From the NCBI RefSeq assembly GCF_020026305.1, contig NZ_CP075691.1:6200001-6264000 (forward strand): a stretch of 64,000 nt of DNA, written 5' to 3'. Made by a program: the position numbers and the translations under genes. Shown piece by piece: positions 18,862 to 28,014 of this stretch. This stretch comes from Streptomyces sp. 135 (GTDB taxonomy: Bacteria > Actinomycetota > Actinomycetes > Streptomycetales > Streptomycetaceae). How positions within the stretch are numbered: the first letter of the stretch is position 1; the number at the start of each line of letters is the position of its first letter. The notes beneath the pieces were generated by a model that saw nothing but the letters and a program-made list of their open reading frames with translations, was not told the origin of the DNA and did no database searches.

Positions 18862-18993
18862 CCCATTGGGTGGACTTCCGGACGTGGTGTGCCCGGGCCC
18901 CTCGGGGTGCCGTAATCTCGAAGCCTGGAGCCCGCCGATCTCGGGACCTCGATCCACACTCTTGTGATCCACACTCTTGGGGATGCTCGCCAG

Positions 18994-20151
<1,158 letters not shown>

Positions 20152-20155
20152 GACA

Positions 20156-20174
20156 CCGCGGCGGGGGGCCGCGG
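20156..20174 (+). terminator. Hairpin after ispG
   Basis: CCGCGGC (20156-20162) pairs with GCCGCGG (20168-20174) around GGGGG, 4 bases after the ispG stop. It is a short stem without a U-tract. Confidence 0.5.
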
Positions 20175-20257
20175 ACAGCAGGCGCCCCCCGCACCCGCCG
20201 CCCTCGCCAGGTACAGTGCGGAGATCAGCAGACCGTATGGTGAGGCCCCCGCACGTG

Positions 20258-21103
20258 TTGACTCAGACCACCACCCGGGTCCTCGAACCGAGTGACCTCG
20301 ACGCCGCGATGGCCGTGCTCGACCGCGAGCCGGTCGCGAACGCCTTCGTGACCGCTCGCGTCCAGGTGGCCGGTCTCGACCCGTGGCGCCTCGGCGGCGA
20401 GATGTGGGGCTGGTACGAGGGCGGCATGCTGGAGTCGCTCTGCTACGCGGGCGCCAACCTCGTCCCCATCTGCGCCACCCCGCGGGCCGTGCGCGGCTTC
20501 GCCGACCGCGCCCGCAGGGCCGGCCGCCGCTGCTCCTCCATCGTCGGCCCCGCGACCGCCACGGCCCAGCTGTGGCGGCTCCTCGAACCGTCCTGGGGCC
20601 CCGCCCGCGAGGTCCGCACCCGGCAGCCCCTGATGGTCACCGACCGGCTGCCGGACGACGTCGCCCCCGACCCGTACGTCCGCCGCGTCCGCAAGGACGA
20701 GATGGACACGATCATGCCGGCGTGCGTGGCGATGTTCACCGAGGAGGTCGGCGTCTCCCCGATGGCCGGCGACGGTGGCCTGCTCTACCAGGCGCGCGTC
20801 GCGGAACTGGTCGGCTCCGGGCGCTCGTTCGCCCGCCTCGACGACGAGGGCAAGGTCGTCTTCAAGGCCGAGATCGGCGCCGCCACCGCGCGGGCCTGCC
20901 AGGTCCAGGGCGTCTGGGTGGCCCCCGAGTACCGCGGCCGTGGCCTCGCCGCCCCCGGCATGGCCGCCGTCCTGCGCTACGCCCTCGCGGACGTCGCCCC
21001 CGTCGTCAGCCTGTACGTCAACGACTTCAACACCGCGGCCCGGGCGGCGTACCGACGCGTGGGCTTCCGGGAGGTCGGCGCGTTCATGAGCGTGCTGTTC
21101 TGA
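20258..21103 (+). CDS. GNAT-family N-acetyltransferase with DUF4081-type N-terminal domain
   Basis: A protein of about 281 residues. The N-terminal 130 residues (VLEPSDLDAAMAVLDREP, WRLGGEMWGWYEGG, LVPICATPRAVRGFADRA, CSSIVGP) form the domain often found fused to actinobacterial GNAT proteins. The C-terminal part is a GNAT fold with the acetyl-CoA loop VAPEYRGRGLAAPGM and the following NDFNTAARAAYRRVGF. It would transfer an acyl group from acyl-CoA to an unknown substrate in the cytosol. The start is uncertain: TTG 20258 (MLTQTTTRV) fits relatives I remember, while GTG 20255 or ATG 20237 are alternatives without a good ribosome site. A TACAGT hexamer about 40 bases upstream could be a -10 box. 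Confidence 0.82.
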   Translation: MTQTTTRVLEPSDLDAAMAVLDREPVANAFVTARVQVAGLDPWRLGGEMWGWYEGGMLESLCYAGANLVPICATPRAVRGFADRARRAGRRCSSIVGPATATAQLWRLLEPSWGPAREVRTRQPLMVTDRLPDDVAPDPYVRRVRKDEMDTIMPACVAMFTEEVGVSPMAGDGGLLYQARVAELVGSGRSFARLDDEGKVVFKAEIGAATARACQVQGVWVAPEYRGRGLAAPGMAAVLRYALADVAPVVSLYVNDFNTAARAAYRRVGFREVGAFMSVLF

Positions 21104-21175
21104 CGCCCGGCCGGGCCCCTCGCCCATCCAGAGCGCCCTGTTCAGAAGCGCGGCGGCGCGAAGTAGGGTCGCCCC

Positions 21176-21718
21176 ATGACTGACGACGTCGTGATCGGGC
21201 CCCTCGACCTCGCCGCGCGGGTGGACGAAGCGCTGGAGGTCCAGGCCCATGCCTTCGGGCTGAGCGACGACGAGGTGGCCGTGCGGCGCCAGATCGTCCT
21301 GCGCCACCTCACCTACCCCGGGGCCCGCTCGTTCGGCGCGACCACCCCCGACGACCGGCTCGTCGGGTTCGTCTACGGCATGCCCAACGACCGCCGCCAC
21401 TGGTGGTCGACGGTCGTCGAGCCCTACCTCCGCGGCCGGCAGCTGGACCACTGGCTCGACGGCTCCTTCGTCATCACCGAACTGCACGTGCACCCCGGCC
21501 ACCAGAACCGCGGCATCGGCCGCTCACTGATCACCACCATCACCGACGGCGTCGCGGAGCCTCGCTCGATCCTCTCCGCGATCGACGTCGAGAGCCCGGC
21601 CCGCGGCCTGTACCGCTCCCTCGGCTACACCGACCTCGCGCGGCGCGTCCTGTTCCCGAGCGCCGCCAAGCCGTACGCCGTGATGGGCGCCCCGCTGCCC
21701 CTGCCGCGCCGGGTCTGA
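21176..21718 (+). CDS. GNAT-family N-acetyltransferase
   Basis: A 180-residue single-domain GNAT protein. The acetyl-CoA binding signature is ELHVHPGHQNRGIGRSLIT (residues about 102-120), and the terminal strands contain SPARGLYRSLGYTDL. The N-terminal strand region has RHLTYPGARSFGAT and LVGFVYGMPN. It acts in the cytosol and the acceptor is unknown. The ATG has no clear Shine-Dalgarno sequence, but TAGGGT lies about 10 bases before it, so a leaderless or near-leaderless transcript is possible. It follows another GNAT gene by 72 bases and precedes proS by 135 bases. I see no mechanistic link with proline charging. Confidence 0.88.
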   Translation: MTDDVVIGPLDLAARVDEALEVQAHAFGLSDDEVAVRRQIVLRHLTYPGARSFGATTPDDRLVGFVYGMPNDRRHWWSTVVEPYLRGRQLDHWLDGSFVITELHVHPGHQNRGIGRSLITTITDGVAEPRSILSAIDVESPARGLYRSLGYTDLARRVLFPSAAKPYAVMGAPLPLPRRV

Positions 21719-21853
21719 CCGAGAACCGGGCGGGTCCGCACGAGAACCGATTTCCGCCCGCGCCCGCGCCCCGGCTAACCTCCTAGCCATCACCCTTCCC
21801 CGAGCTCTCGGCACCGTTCGAGCGGGGGGACCCCCTTGTAGCAGGAGTTCATC

Positions 21854-23548
21854 ATGGCCCAGGTCCAGCGCATGTCCCGGTTGATGGTCAAGACACTGCG
21901 CGACGACCCCGCGGACGCCGAGACGCTCAACCACAAGCTGCTCGTCCGGGCCGGTTACGTCCGCCGCACCGCCGCCGGCATCTGGACCTGGCTGCCGCTC
22001 GGCAAGAAGGTCTACGAGAACATCGCCCGCGTCGTCCGCGAGGAGATGGACGCCATCGGCGGCCAGGAGGTGCTGCTCCCGGCCCTCCTGCCCAAGGAGC
22101 CCTACGAGGCCTCCGGCCGCTACGAGGAGTACGGCGACCTGCTCTTCCGCCTCAAGGACCGCAAGGGCGCCGACTACCTCCTCGGCCCGACCCACGAGGA
22201 GATCTTCACCCAGGTCGTCAAGGACCAGTGCTCGTCCTACAAGGACCTGCCGGTGATCCTCTACCAGATCCAGACGAAGTACCGCGACGAGGCCCGCCCG
22301 CGCGCCGGTGTGCTGCGCGGCCGCGAGTTCCAGATGAAGGACTCGTACTCCTTCGACACCACGGACGAGGGCCTCGCCGAGTCGTACGCCCTGCACCGCG
22401 GCGCCTACCAGCGCATCTTCGAGCGCCTCGGCCTCGACTACCGCATCGTGTCCGCCGTCGCGGGCGCCATGGGCGGCTCCAAGTCGGAGGAGTTCCTGGC
22501 CCCCGCCCCGGCCGGCGAGGACACCTTCGTGGACTGCCCCGCCTGCGACTACGCCGCCAACACCGAAGCCGTCACCTTCGCGCTCGCCCCGGTCGACGGC
22601 TCGGCGCACGGCCCGGTCGAGGAGCTGGACACCCCCGACACCCCGACCATCGAGACCCTCGCCGAGCACCTCGGCGTCCCGGCCTCCGCGACCCTGAAGA
22701 ACCTCCTGGTCAAGGTCGACGGCGAGATCGTGGCCGTCGGCGTCCCCGGCGACCGCGAGGTCGACCTCGGCAAGCTCGGCGAGCACCTGGCCCCGGCCGA
22801 GGTCGAACTGGTCACCGCCGAGGACTTCGAGGGCCGCGACGACCTCGTACGCGGCTACGTCGGCCCGCAGGGCCTGGACAAGGTCCGCTACATCGCCGAC
22901 CCGCGCGTCGCCCCCGGCACCGCCTGGATCACGGGCGCCAACAAGCAGGACAAGCACGCCAAGAACGTCGTCTGCGGGCGCGACTTCGAGGTCGACGACT
23001 ACCTGGACGTCGTCGTGGTCGAGGAGGGCGACCCCTGCCCCAACTGCGGCGCCGGCCTCAAGCTGGACCGTGCCATCGAGATCGGCCACATCTTCCAGCT
23101 CGGCCGCAAGTACGCCGACACCTTCCAGCTCGACGTCCTCGGTCAGCAGGGCAAGCCGGTCCGCGTGACCATGGGCTCGTACGGCATCGGCGTCTCCCGC
23201 GCGGTGGCGGCCCTCGCCGAGCAGACCGCCGACGACAAGGGCCTGTGCTGGCCCAAGGAGGTCGCCCCCGCCGACGTCCACGTGGTCGCCGCGGGCAAGG
23301 CGCTCCAGACGGAGCTGGCCCTGGACGTCGCCGAGAAGCTGGGCGCCGCGGGCGCGCGGGTCCTCGTGGACGACCGGGCCGGGGTCTCCCCGGGCGTGAA
23401 GTTCACCGACGCGGAACTGATCGGCGTCCCCCAGATCCTGGTCGCGGGCCGCCGCTCCGCCGAGGGCGTCGTGGAACTGAAGGACCGCCGCACGGGCGAA
23501 CGAGAAGAAATGACGGTCGACGAGGCCATCACCCGCCTGACGGCATAA
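21854..23548 (+). CDS. proS: Prolyl-tRNA synthetase
   Basis: A 564-residue class II aminoacyl-tRNA synthetase of the bacterial type, attaching proline to tRNA-Pro. Motif 1 region: RAGYVRRTAAGIWTWLPLG. Motif 2: YRDEARPRAGVLRGREFQMKD (in two parts). Motif 3: GSYGIGVSRAVAALAEQ. Between motifs 2 and 3 is the inserted editing (YbaK-like) domain, with LKNLLVKVDGEIVAVGVPGDREVDLGKL, which removes mischarged alanine. The C-terminal anticodon-binding domain ends the protein (VVAAGKALQTELALDVAEKL). AGGAG lies 7 bases before the ATG. I see no T-box leader. The gene is followed by a G-rich palindromic repeat region. Confidence 0.96.
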   Translation: MAQVQRMSRLMVKTLRDDPADAETLNHKLLVRAGYVRRTAAGIWTWLPLGKKVYENIARVVREEMDAIGGQEVLLPALLPKEPYEASGRYEEYGDLLFRLKDRKGADYLLGPTHEEIFTQVVKDQCSSYKDLPVILYQIQTKYRDEARPRAGVLRGREFQMKDSYSFDTTDEGLAESYALHRGAYQRIFERLGLDYRIVSAVAGAMGGSKSEEFLAPAPAGEDTFVDCPACDYAANTEAVTFALAPVDGSAHGPVEELDTPDTPTIETLAEHLGVPASATLKNLLVKVDGEIVAVGVPGDREVDLGKLGEHLAPAEVELVTAEDFEGRDDLVRGYVGPQGLDKVRYIADPRVAPGTAWITGANKQDKHAKNVVCGRDFEVDDYLDVVVVEEGDPCPNCGAGLKLDRAIEIGHIFQLGRKYADTFQLDVLGQQGKPVRVTMGSYGIGVSRAVAALAEQTADDKGLCWPKEVAPADVHVVAAGKALQTELALDVAEKLGAAGARVLVDDRAGVSPGVKFTDAELIGVPQILVAGRRSAEGVVELKDRRTGEREEMTVDEAITRLTA

Positions 23549-23589
23549 CCCGAGCGACACCTGAGGGGGCGCCTCTGAGGGGGCGGGGT

Positions 23590-23660
23590 GCCCCTGAGGG
23601 GGCGCCCCGTCAGGGGCGCGGGGAACTGCGCGAGCAACCACACACGGCCCGCAGACTCAC
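23590..23660. repeat. Palindromic terminator-like element and dispersed repeat copy after proS
   Basis: GCCCCTGA (23590-23597) and TCAGGGGC (23610-23617) flank GGGGGCGCCCCG, giving a long G/C hairpin suitable as a terminator for proS and the convergent pseudokinase gene. It runs into GGGGCGCGGGGAAC (23613-23626), the same 14-mer as at 9404-9417, followed by a similar CA-rich tail. This is a second copy of a dispersed gene-end element. Confidence 0.6.
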
Positions 23661-23700
23661 CCGAAGAGCAACCACCCACGGCGGCCCCCCACCGCCACCC

Positions 23701-24600
23701 TCACAACCAGCCCGCGAACTCCAACAACAGCTCCGCATCCTGCCCACGCCCCACGCGAAGTGCCCGCACCCCGGACTCGACCGCCCGGAACAGCGTCCAC
23801 CCCCGCAGCCGCTCCTGATCGACCTCAAGAGACTCCGCGAGCTTCTTCACGCGCCGCCGCGTGACCGCCGCACCGGACGGCGAGGCGATCAGATCCTCCA
23901 CGCGGTCACGGACCAGCCGCGCCAGATCGAACGCGGGGTCGCCCACCACCGGATCCGGCCCCACGGCCAGCCACGGCACCCGGTCCCCCGCAAGGACCTT
24001 GCTCTGCCGGAAGGTGCCGTGCAGCAGCCTCGGCGCCACCTCCGCCGCGAGCAGCTCCTCCCGCGCCGCGAGCGCCGCGTCGACCAGCGGCACGACCTCC
24101 GCGTCCGCGTCGGCGGAACCCCGCATCGCCTCGGCCTGCCGCCCCGTCCGCTCGGCGACCGTCTCGAAGCGGTGCCCGGCGGGCGGCGGAGCCCACAGCC
24201 GCCGCAGCGTCCCCGCGGCTTCGAGCAGCGCCTTGGCCTCGGGCAGCGACCGCACGGACACATCACGGTGCAGCCGCTCGAGAAGCAGCGCCCCGTCCGA
24301 GCACTCGGGGTCGAGCAGCCGGGCGGCGCCGAGCCCGTTCCAGTGCGCGAGGGCGGCCCGCTCGCTCTCCGGCCGGGACCGGGGCGGCACGAGCTTGAGC
24401 ACGGCGGGCGTGCCGTCGGCCCGCAGGACCATCAGGACGAGGCCGCTGCGCCCACCGGGGACGTGCACCCGCTCGACGGTCAACTCGCGTGCCGCGACGG
24501 CCCGTTCGACCGCCTCCGGCAGTCTCTCCAGCCAGTCGTCGCCGTCCTGCGCCGTCTCGCCGAGTGCGGTGACAAGGCGCCGGGGCGGTTCGAAAGCCAT
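23701..24600 (-). CDS. Aminoglycoside-phosphotransferase-fold protein with degenerate catalytic loop (pseudokinase)
   Basis: A 299-residue protein with the APH/choline-kinase fold. The N-lobe strand VLMVLRADGTPAVLKLVPP contains the conserved Lys (Lys69), and GDPAFDLARLVRDRVEDL (220-237) is the familiar downstream block. The catalytic loop, normally HGDxHxxN, reads HGTFRQSKVL (194-203): the base Asp is Thr, the second His is Arg and the metal-binding Asn is lost. The protein is therefore probably not an active kinase and may bind a nucleotide or a partner. My recollection of similar actinobacterial proteins is that this degeneration is inherited, not a local error. It is the last gene of a minus-strand group with the DUF4439-like and lipoprotein genes, 46 bases after the former. 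Confidence 0.8.
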   Translation of the reverse strand: MAFEPPRRLVTALGETAQDGDDWLERLPEAVERAVAARELTVERVHVPGGRSGLVLMVLRADGTPAVLKLVPPRSRPESERAALAHWNGLGAARLLDPECSDGALLLERLHRDVSVRSLPEAKALLEAAGTLRRLWAPPPAGHRFETVAERTGRQAEAMRGSADADAEVVPLVDAALAAREELLAAEVAPRLLHGTFRQSKVLAGDRVPWLAVGPDPVVGDPAFDLARLVRDRVEDLIASPSGAAVTRRRVKKLAESLEVDQERLRGWTLFRAVESGVRALRVGRGQDAELLLEFAGWL

Positions 24601-24646
24601 ACGCGAGTCGTTTCCCTTCCCTGAGCTCCCCTGAGCTCCCTGAGCG

Positions 24647-25129
24647 TCACGCCTTGGGCGTCGTCGGTGTGGACGCGGGTGACGTCCGCTCGGCGAGCCC
24701 AGGGAAGGCTACGCTCCCGCCCCGCCACCGCGCCGCCCGGACCGCCGCCTCCCGCAGCGCGCGGGCCGCGCCGCCGCGCCGGTCGCCCGAAGAGGCGCGT
24801 ACGAGATCGGAGTAGACGCTTACGATGCGGTCCTCCAGCTCGGCGGCGAGCCGGACCGCGGCGGCGGTGTCGGGTACCGGGAACGGCAGTGCGTAGGCCG
24901 CGTCCGCGGGCTGCGGCTCGCCGCCGAGGTCGCGCACGGCGCGCCGCAGTTCGTCGCGCCGGGCGCGGTGCGCGTCGTACGCGGTGCGCGCCTCGTCCCG
25001 GCGCTTCTCGCCGACCCGGCCGCCGACGACGCCGTAGCCGTACACGGCCGCGTGCTCGGCGCTCAGGGCGGCCTGAACCGCCTTCAGCTCCTCATCCCTG
25101 GAGTTCTTGGAGTACTCGGCCCCGCTCAC
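24647..25129 (-). CDS. DUF4439-like ferritin-fold protein
   Basis: A 160-residue helical protein. DEELKAVQAALSAEHAAVYGYGVVGGRV (residues about 12-39), with Glu and His spaced as in ferritin-like four-helix bundles, is followed by RRDEARTAYDAHRARRDELRRAV and a second helix pair. This matches what I remember of the actinobacterial DUF4439 family. Metal binding and any redox role are not established. The start is GTG 25129, which overlaps the lipoprotein stop (GTGA), so the two are translationally coupled. The frame is open far upstream without conserved sequence. Confidence 0.78.
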   Translation of the reverse strand: MSGAEYSKNSRDEELKAVQAALSAEHAAVYGYGVVGGRVGEKRRDEARTAYDAHRARRDELRRAVRDLGGEPQPADAAYALPFPVPDTAAAVRLAAELEDRIVSVYSDLVRASSGDRRGGAARALREAAVRAARWRGGSVAFPGLAERTSPASTPTTPKA

Positions 25130-25668
25130 TTGTCCCCCTCCGTCAGCAGATACGCGTGCGCCGCCCCCGCGGCGGCCACCGAGGCGAGCAGCCTGGCCTC
25201 CGCGGCCGGGGCGTCGACCAGGGCCTCTCCCCGGCGGTCGGCCAGTTCCCGCTCGGCCTTGGCGAGGTCGCCCACGGCCTTCTTGGGATCGGACGCCACA
25301 GAACGCGCCGGCGACGGCTTGGAGGCGGCGCGGGAACCGGCGGCCGACGCCGACGCGGCGGCCGGAGCGCGGCCGTCCTCGAACGCCTCCGCGTGCTTCT
25401 TCACCTCCGCCCGCAGTGGCGCGAGCCGCCCCGCGAGCGAAGGGTGCGCGGCGAGCACGGCGTCGTAACGCCCGAGCAGTTCCGTGCTCTCCTCGGCGGC
25501 CCGGGCGCGCAGGCGGCGCGCGGCGGAGGAACGGCCGTCGGCGTCGGAGCCGGCGGAGTCCGTACAGCCCGTGAGCAGCGCCGCGGACGCGACGCCGGCG
25601 GCCCCGGCGAGCAGACTCCTGCGGCGCGGTCCCGGGCGGGACCGGGGGGCGGTGAGATACGACGGCAC
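25126..25668 (-). CDS. Lipoprotein (Tat-like signal) with helical domain
   Basis: A 180-residue lipoprotein. After a basic N-region containing GPRRRSLLA (a twin-arginine-like motif), the hydrophobic stretch AGAAGVASAALLTGC ends in a lipobox, so the mature protein starts at Cys and sits on the outer face of the membrane. The rest is Ala-, Glu- and Lys-rich and helical (STELLGRYDAVLAAHPSLAGRL, KKAVGDLAKAERELADRR) and contains no motif I recognise. The GTG at 25668 is chosen because it begins a proper signal peptide. The longer frame adds 72 residues of non-coding character. It is co-transcribed with the DUF4439-like gene, so the two products may work together. Confidence 0.78.
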   Translation of the reverse strand: MPSYLTAPRSRPGPRRRSLLAGAAGVASAALLTGCTDSAGSDADGRSSAARRLRARAAEESTELLGRYDAVLAAHPSLAGRLAPLRAEVKKHAEAFEDGRAPAAASASAAGSRAASKPSPARSVASDPKKAVGDLAKAERELADRRGEALVDAPAAEARLLASVAAAGAAHAYLLTEGDK

Positions 25669-25904
25669 GGCAGACGTCCTCGGAAAGGAAGGCCAAAAGG
25701 CGCGAGCGAGAAGGAAGAAGGTGGGCGCGGGCCCTGTGATCACCGTACCTTCGGACGGTCTCCGTACGGGTGAGCGGCTCGGGCCGAAGCGGTACGGGGC
25801 CCCGCAGGTGGGCGGCAACACCCCTCCGGACCGGATACCCTTTGACCTGACACGCAGACTTGCAACGCACCCACAACAGCACACGCGGCCGAGGAGTCAC
25901 CCGG

Positions 25905-26423
25905 ATGAGCACCACCCAGAGCGAGAGGCTGCGGCAACTACTGGAACCGCTCGTCAGCTCCCAGGACCTGGATCTCGAAGAGATCGAAGTGGCCTCGGTC
26001 GGACGCAAGCGAGTGCTGAGAGTCGTCATCGACTCCGACGACGGCGTGGACCTGGACCAGATCGCGGAAGTGAGCCGCCTGCTCTCCGCGAAGCTCGACG
26101 AGACCGACGCCATGGGCGAGGGCGAGTACGACCTGGAGGTCGGATCCCCCGGCGCCGAGCGCGCGCTGACCGAGCACCGTCACTACCTGCGTGCCGTGGA
26201 CCGCCTGGTGAAGTTCCAGCTCACCGAGGGCGGCGAGCTGACCGCCCGCATCCTCGCGGTGGACGACGAGGGCCTCGACCTCGAAGTGCCCGGCGTGAAG
26301 GGCCGCAAGCCCACCAGCCGCCGGATCGCCTTCGCGGAGATCGACAAGGCGCGGGTGCAGGTCGAGTTCAACCGCAAGGACAGGAAAGACAACAAGGACA
26401 TGAAGGAAGAGGAGGAGGCGTAG
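25905..26423 (+). CDS. rimP: Ribosome maturation factor RimP
   Basis: A 172-residue RimP, needed for maturation of the 30S subunit. N-terminal alpha/beta domain: LRQLLEPLVSSQDLDLEEIEV, RVLRVVIDSDDGVDLDQIAEVSR and the conserved YDLEVGSPGAERAL. The C-terminal SH3-like barrel has VKFQLTEGGELTARILAVDDEG. The extreme C-terminus is Lys/Glu-rich. GAGGAG precedes the ATG at 25905. It opens the rimP-nusA-ylxR-infB operon, with nusA starting 2 bases after its stop. The 236-base gap to the divergent lipoprotein gene should hold the operon promoter. Confidence 0.95.
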   Translation: MSTTQSERLRQLLEPLVSSQDLDLEEIEVASVGRKRVLRVVIDSDDGVDLDQIAEVSRLLSAKLDETDAMGEGEYDLEVGSPGAERALTEHRHYLRAVDRLVKFQLTEGGELTARILAVDDEGLDLEVPGVKGRKPTSRRIAFAEIDKARVQVEFNRKDRKDNKDMKEEEEA

Positions 26424-26425
26424 CC

Positions 26426-27412
26426 GTGGACATCGACATGAGTGCCCTGCGGGGTCTGGTTCGGGAGAAGGAGATCTCCTTCGACCTGCTCGTCGAAGCG
26501 ATCGAGTCGGCCCTCCTCATCGCCTACCACCGCACCGAGGGAAGCTTCCGTCGTGCCCGTGTGAAGCTGGACCGCGAGACCGGTCACGTCACGGTGTGGG
26601 CGACGGAGGACCCGGCGGATCTCGAAGAGGGCCAGGAGCCCAAGGAGTTCGACGACACCCCGTCCGACTTCGGCCGCATCGCCGCGACGACCGCCAAGCA
26701 GGTCATCCTCCAGCGGCTGCGCGACGCCCAGGACGACGCGACGCTCGGTGAGTACGCCGGGCGCGAGGGCGACATCGTCACCGGCGTGGTCCAGCAGGGC
26801 CGCGACCCGAAGAACGTCCTGGTCGACATCGGCAAGCTCGAGGCCATCCTGCCGGTGCAGGAGCAGGTCCCGGGCGAGGAGTACCCCCACGGGATGCGCC
26901 TTCGTTCGTACGTCGTCCGGGTGGCGAAGGGCGTGCGCGGCCCGTCCGTCACGCTCTCGCGCACCCACCCGAACCTGGTGAAGAAGCTCTTCGCACTGGA
27001 GGTGCCCGAGATCGCCGACGGTTCCGTCGAGATCTCGGCCATCGCCCGCGAGGCCGGCCACCGCACCAAGATCGCCGTGCGCTCGACGCGCTCGGGGCTC
27101 AACGCCAAGGGCGCCTGCATCGGCCCGATGGGCAGCCGCGTGCGCAACGTCATGGCCGAGCTCAACGGCGAGAAGATCGACATCGTCGACTGGTCGGACG
27201 ACCCTGCGGACATGGTCGCCCACGCGCTCTCCCCGGCCCGCGTCAGCAAGGTCGAGATCGTCGACCTCGCCGCCCGATCGGCCCGGGTGACCGTGCCGGA
27301 CTACCAGCTCTCGCTGGCCATCGGCAAGGAGGGGCAGAACGCCCGCCTGGCCGCGCGGCTCACGGGCTGGCGCATCGACATCAGGCCCGACACCGAGCAG
27401 CCCGAGCAGTAG
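26426..27412 (+). CDS. nusA: Transcription termination/antitermination factor NusA
   Basis: A 328-residue NusA, an RNA-polymerase-bound factor that tunes pausing, termination and antitermination. Domains in order: N-terminal RNAP-binding domain (IDMSALRGLVREKEISFDLL to about residue 105), S1 domain (DIVTGVVQQGRDPKNVLVDI onward), KH1 (ARVAKG-type start at VRVAKGVRGPSVTLSRTHP through IGPMGSRVRNVMAELNGE) and KH2 (YQLSLAIGKEGQNARLAARL). The protein stops after KH2, the usual actinobacterial length without the acidic repeats of enterobacteria. GTG 26426 follows GGAGGAGG and lies 2 bases after rimP. Confidence 0.96.
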   Translation: MDIDMSALRGLVREKEISFDLLVEAIESALLIAYHRTEGSFRRARVKLDRETGHVTVWATEDPADLEEGQEPKEFDDTPSDFGRIAATTAKQVILQRLRDAQDDATLGEYAGREGDIVTGVVQQGRDPKNVLVDIGKLEAILPVQEQVPGEEYPHGMRLRSYVVRVAKGVRGPSVTLSRTHPNLVKKLFALEVPEIADGSVEISAIAREAGHRTKIAVRSTRSGLNAKGACIGPMGSRVRNVMAELNGEKIDIVDWSDDPADMVAHALSPARVSKVEIVDLAARSARVTVPDYQLSLAIGKEGQNARLAARLTGWRIDIRPDTEQPEQ

Positions 27413-27577
27413 CCGGACCGGCGCTGGGCCCCTCCTCGCACGGCGGGGCCCGGCTCCGGAGGCGGCCGCGGGAATAAATCCGGGCGATCACCGCTTGGAT
27501 CACGACAGTATGTGGCGAGTAGCCGTTCGATTTCTGCCCCAAAGGGGTGAGGTCGGTGCGGGGAGGTAGACTTAAGC

Positions 27578-27868
27578 GTGTCTGGCCGGACGCATACCCG
27601 CGTACGCCCTGAGCGCACCTGTGTGGGGTGCCGGGAGCGAGCGGCCCAGAGTGAACTGCTGCGCATCGTGGCGATCGAGGGCGACTGCGTCCCCGACCCA
27701 AGCGGTACGCTGCCCGGCCGGGGTGCGTACGTGCACCCCGCCCCGGTCTGTCTTGACCTGGCGGTCCGCCGCCGGGCGTTTCCCAGGGCCTTCCGAGCCC
27801 AGGGACCGTTCGGCACCGAGGCGCTGCGCCGAGCTGTCGAGACAGTTGCCGAGCAGGCAACACCGTAA
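27578..27868 (+). CDS. ylxR: YlxR-family RNA-binding protein
   Basis: A 96-residue YlxR (DUF448) protein. The signature is RTCVGCRERAAQSELLRIV (residues 13-31), with Cys-Val-Gly-Cys, followed by GRGAYVHPAPVCLDLAVRRRAFPRAFR. Family members are small basic proteins associated with RNA; in Bacillus one is reported to bind RNase P. The GTG at 27578 has GGGGAGGTAG about 8 bases upstream. It lies 165 bases after nusA and 146 bases before infB. The gap to infB holds three 11-bp tandem repeats. Confidence 0.92.
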   Translation: MSGRTHTRVRPERTCVGCRERAAQSELLRIVAIEGDCVPDPSGTLPGRGAYVHPAPVCLDLAVRRRAFPRAFRAQGPFGTEALRRAVETVAEQATP

Positions 27869-27933
27869 GACGTGGTCGCACGGAACCCCGTGCGGTCTTG
27901 GTATTCCGCGAGTTGGAAGTAGGTCGAGATTGC

Positions 27934-27966
27934 GATGAGCACTCGATGAGCACGCGATGAGTACGC
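27934..27966 (+). repeat. Three 11-bp tandem repeats upstream of infB
   Basis: GATGAGCACTC, GATGAGCACGC and GATGAGTACGC follow each other without gaps, about 50 bases before the infB start. The function is unknown; it could be a leader element or a remnant of a duplication. Confidence 0.6.
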
Positions 27967-28014
27967 CCATGAAGTAGCGACGGTCCGGCGTAACCCGGAC
28001 CTAAAAGGAGCGAA

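Noticed and set aside
21785..21853. Possible T-box leader upstream of proS
   Set aside because: The leader is short, with no AAGGTGG-like T-box sequence and no room for the stem arrangement.
25669..25884. Extended N-terminus of the lipoprotein at 25.1-25.7 kb
   Set aside because: The extension would bury the signal peptide; GTG 25668 gives a normal signal sequence with lipobox.
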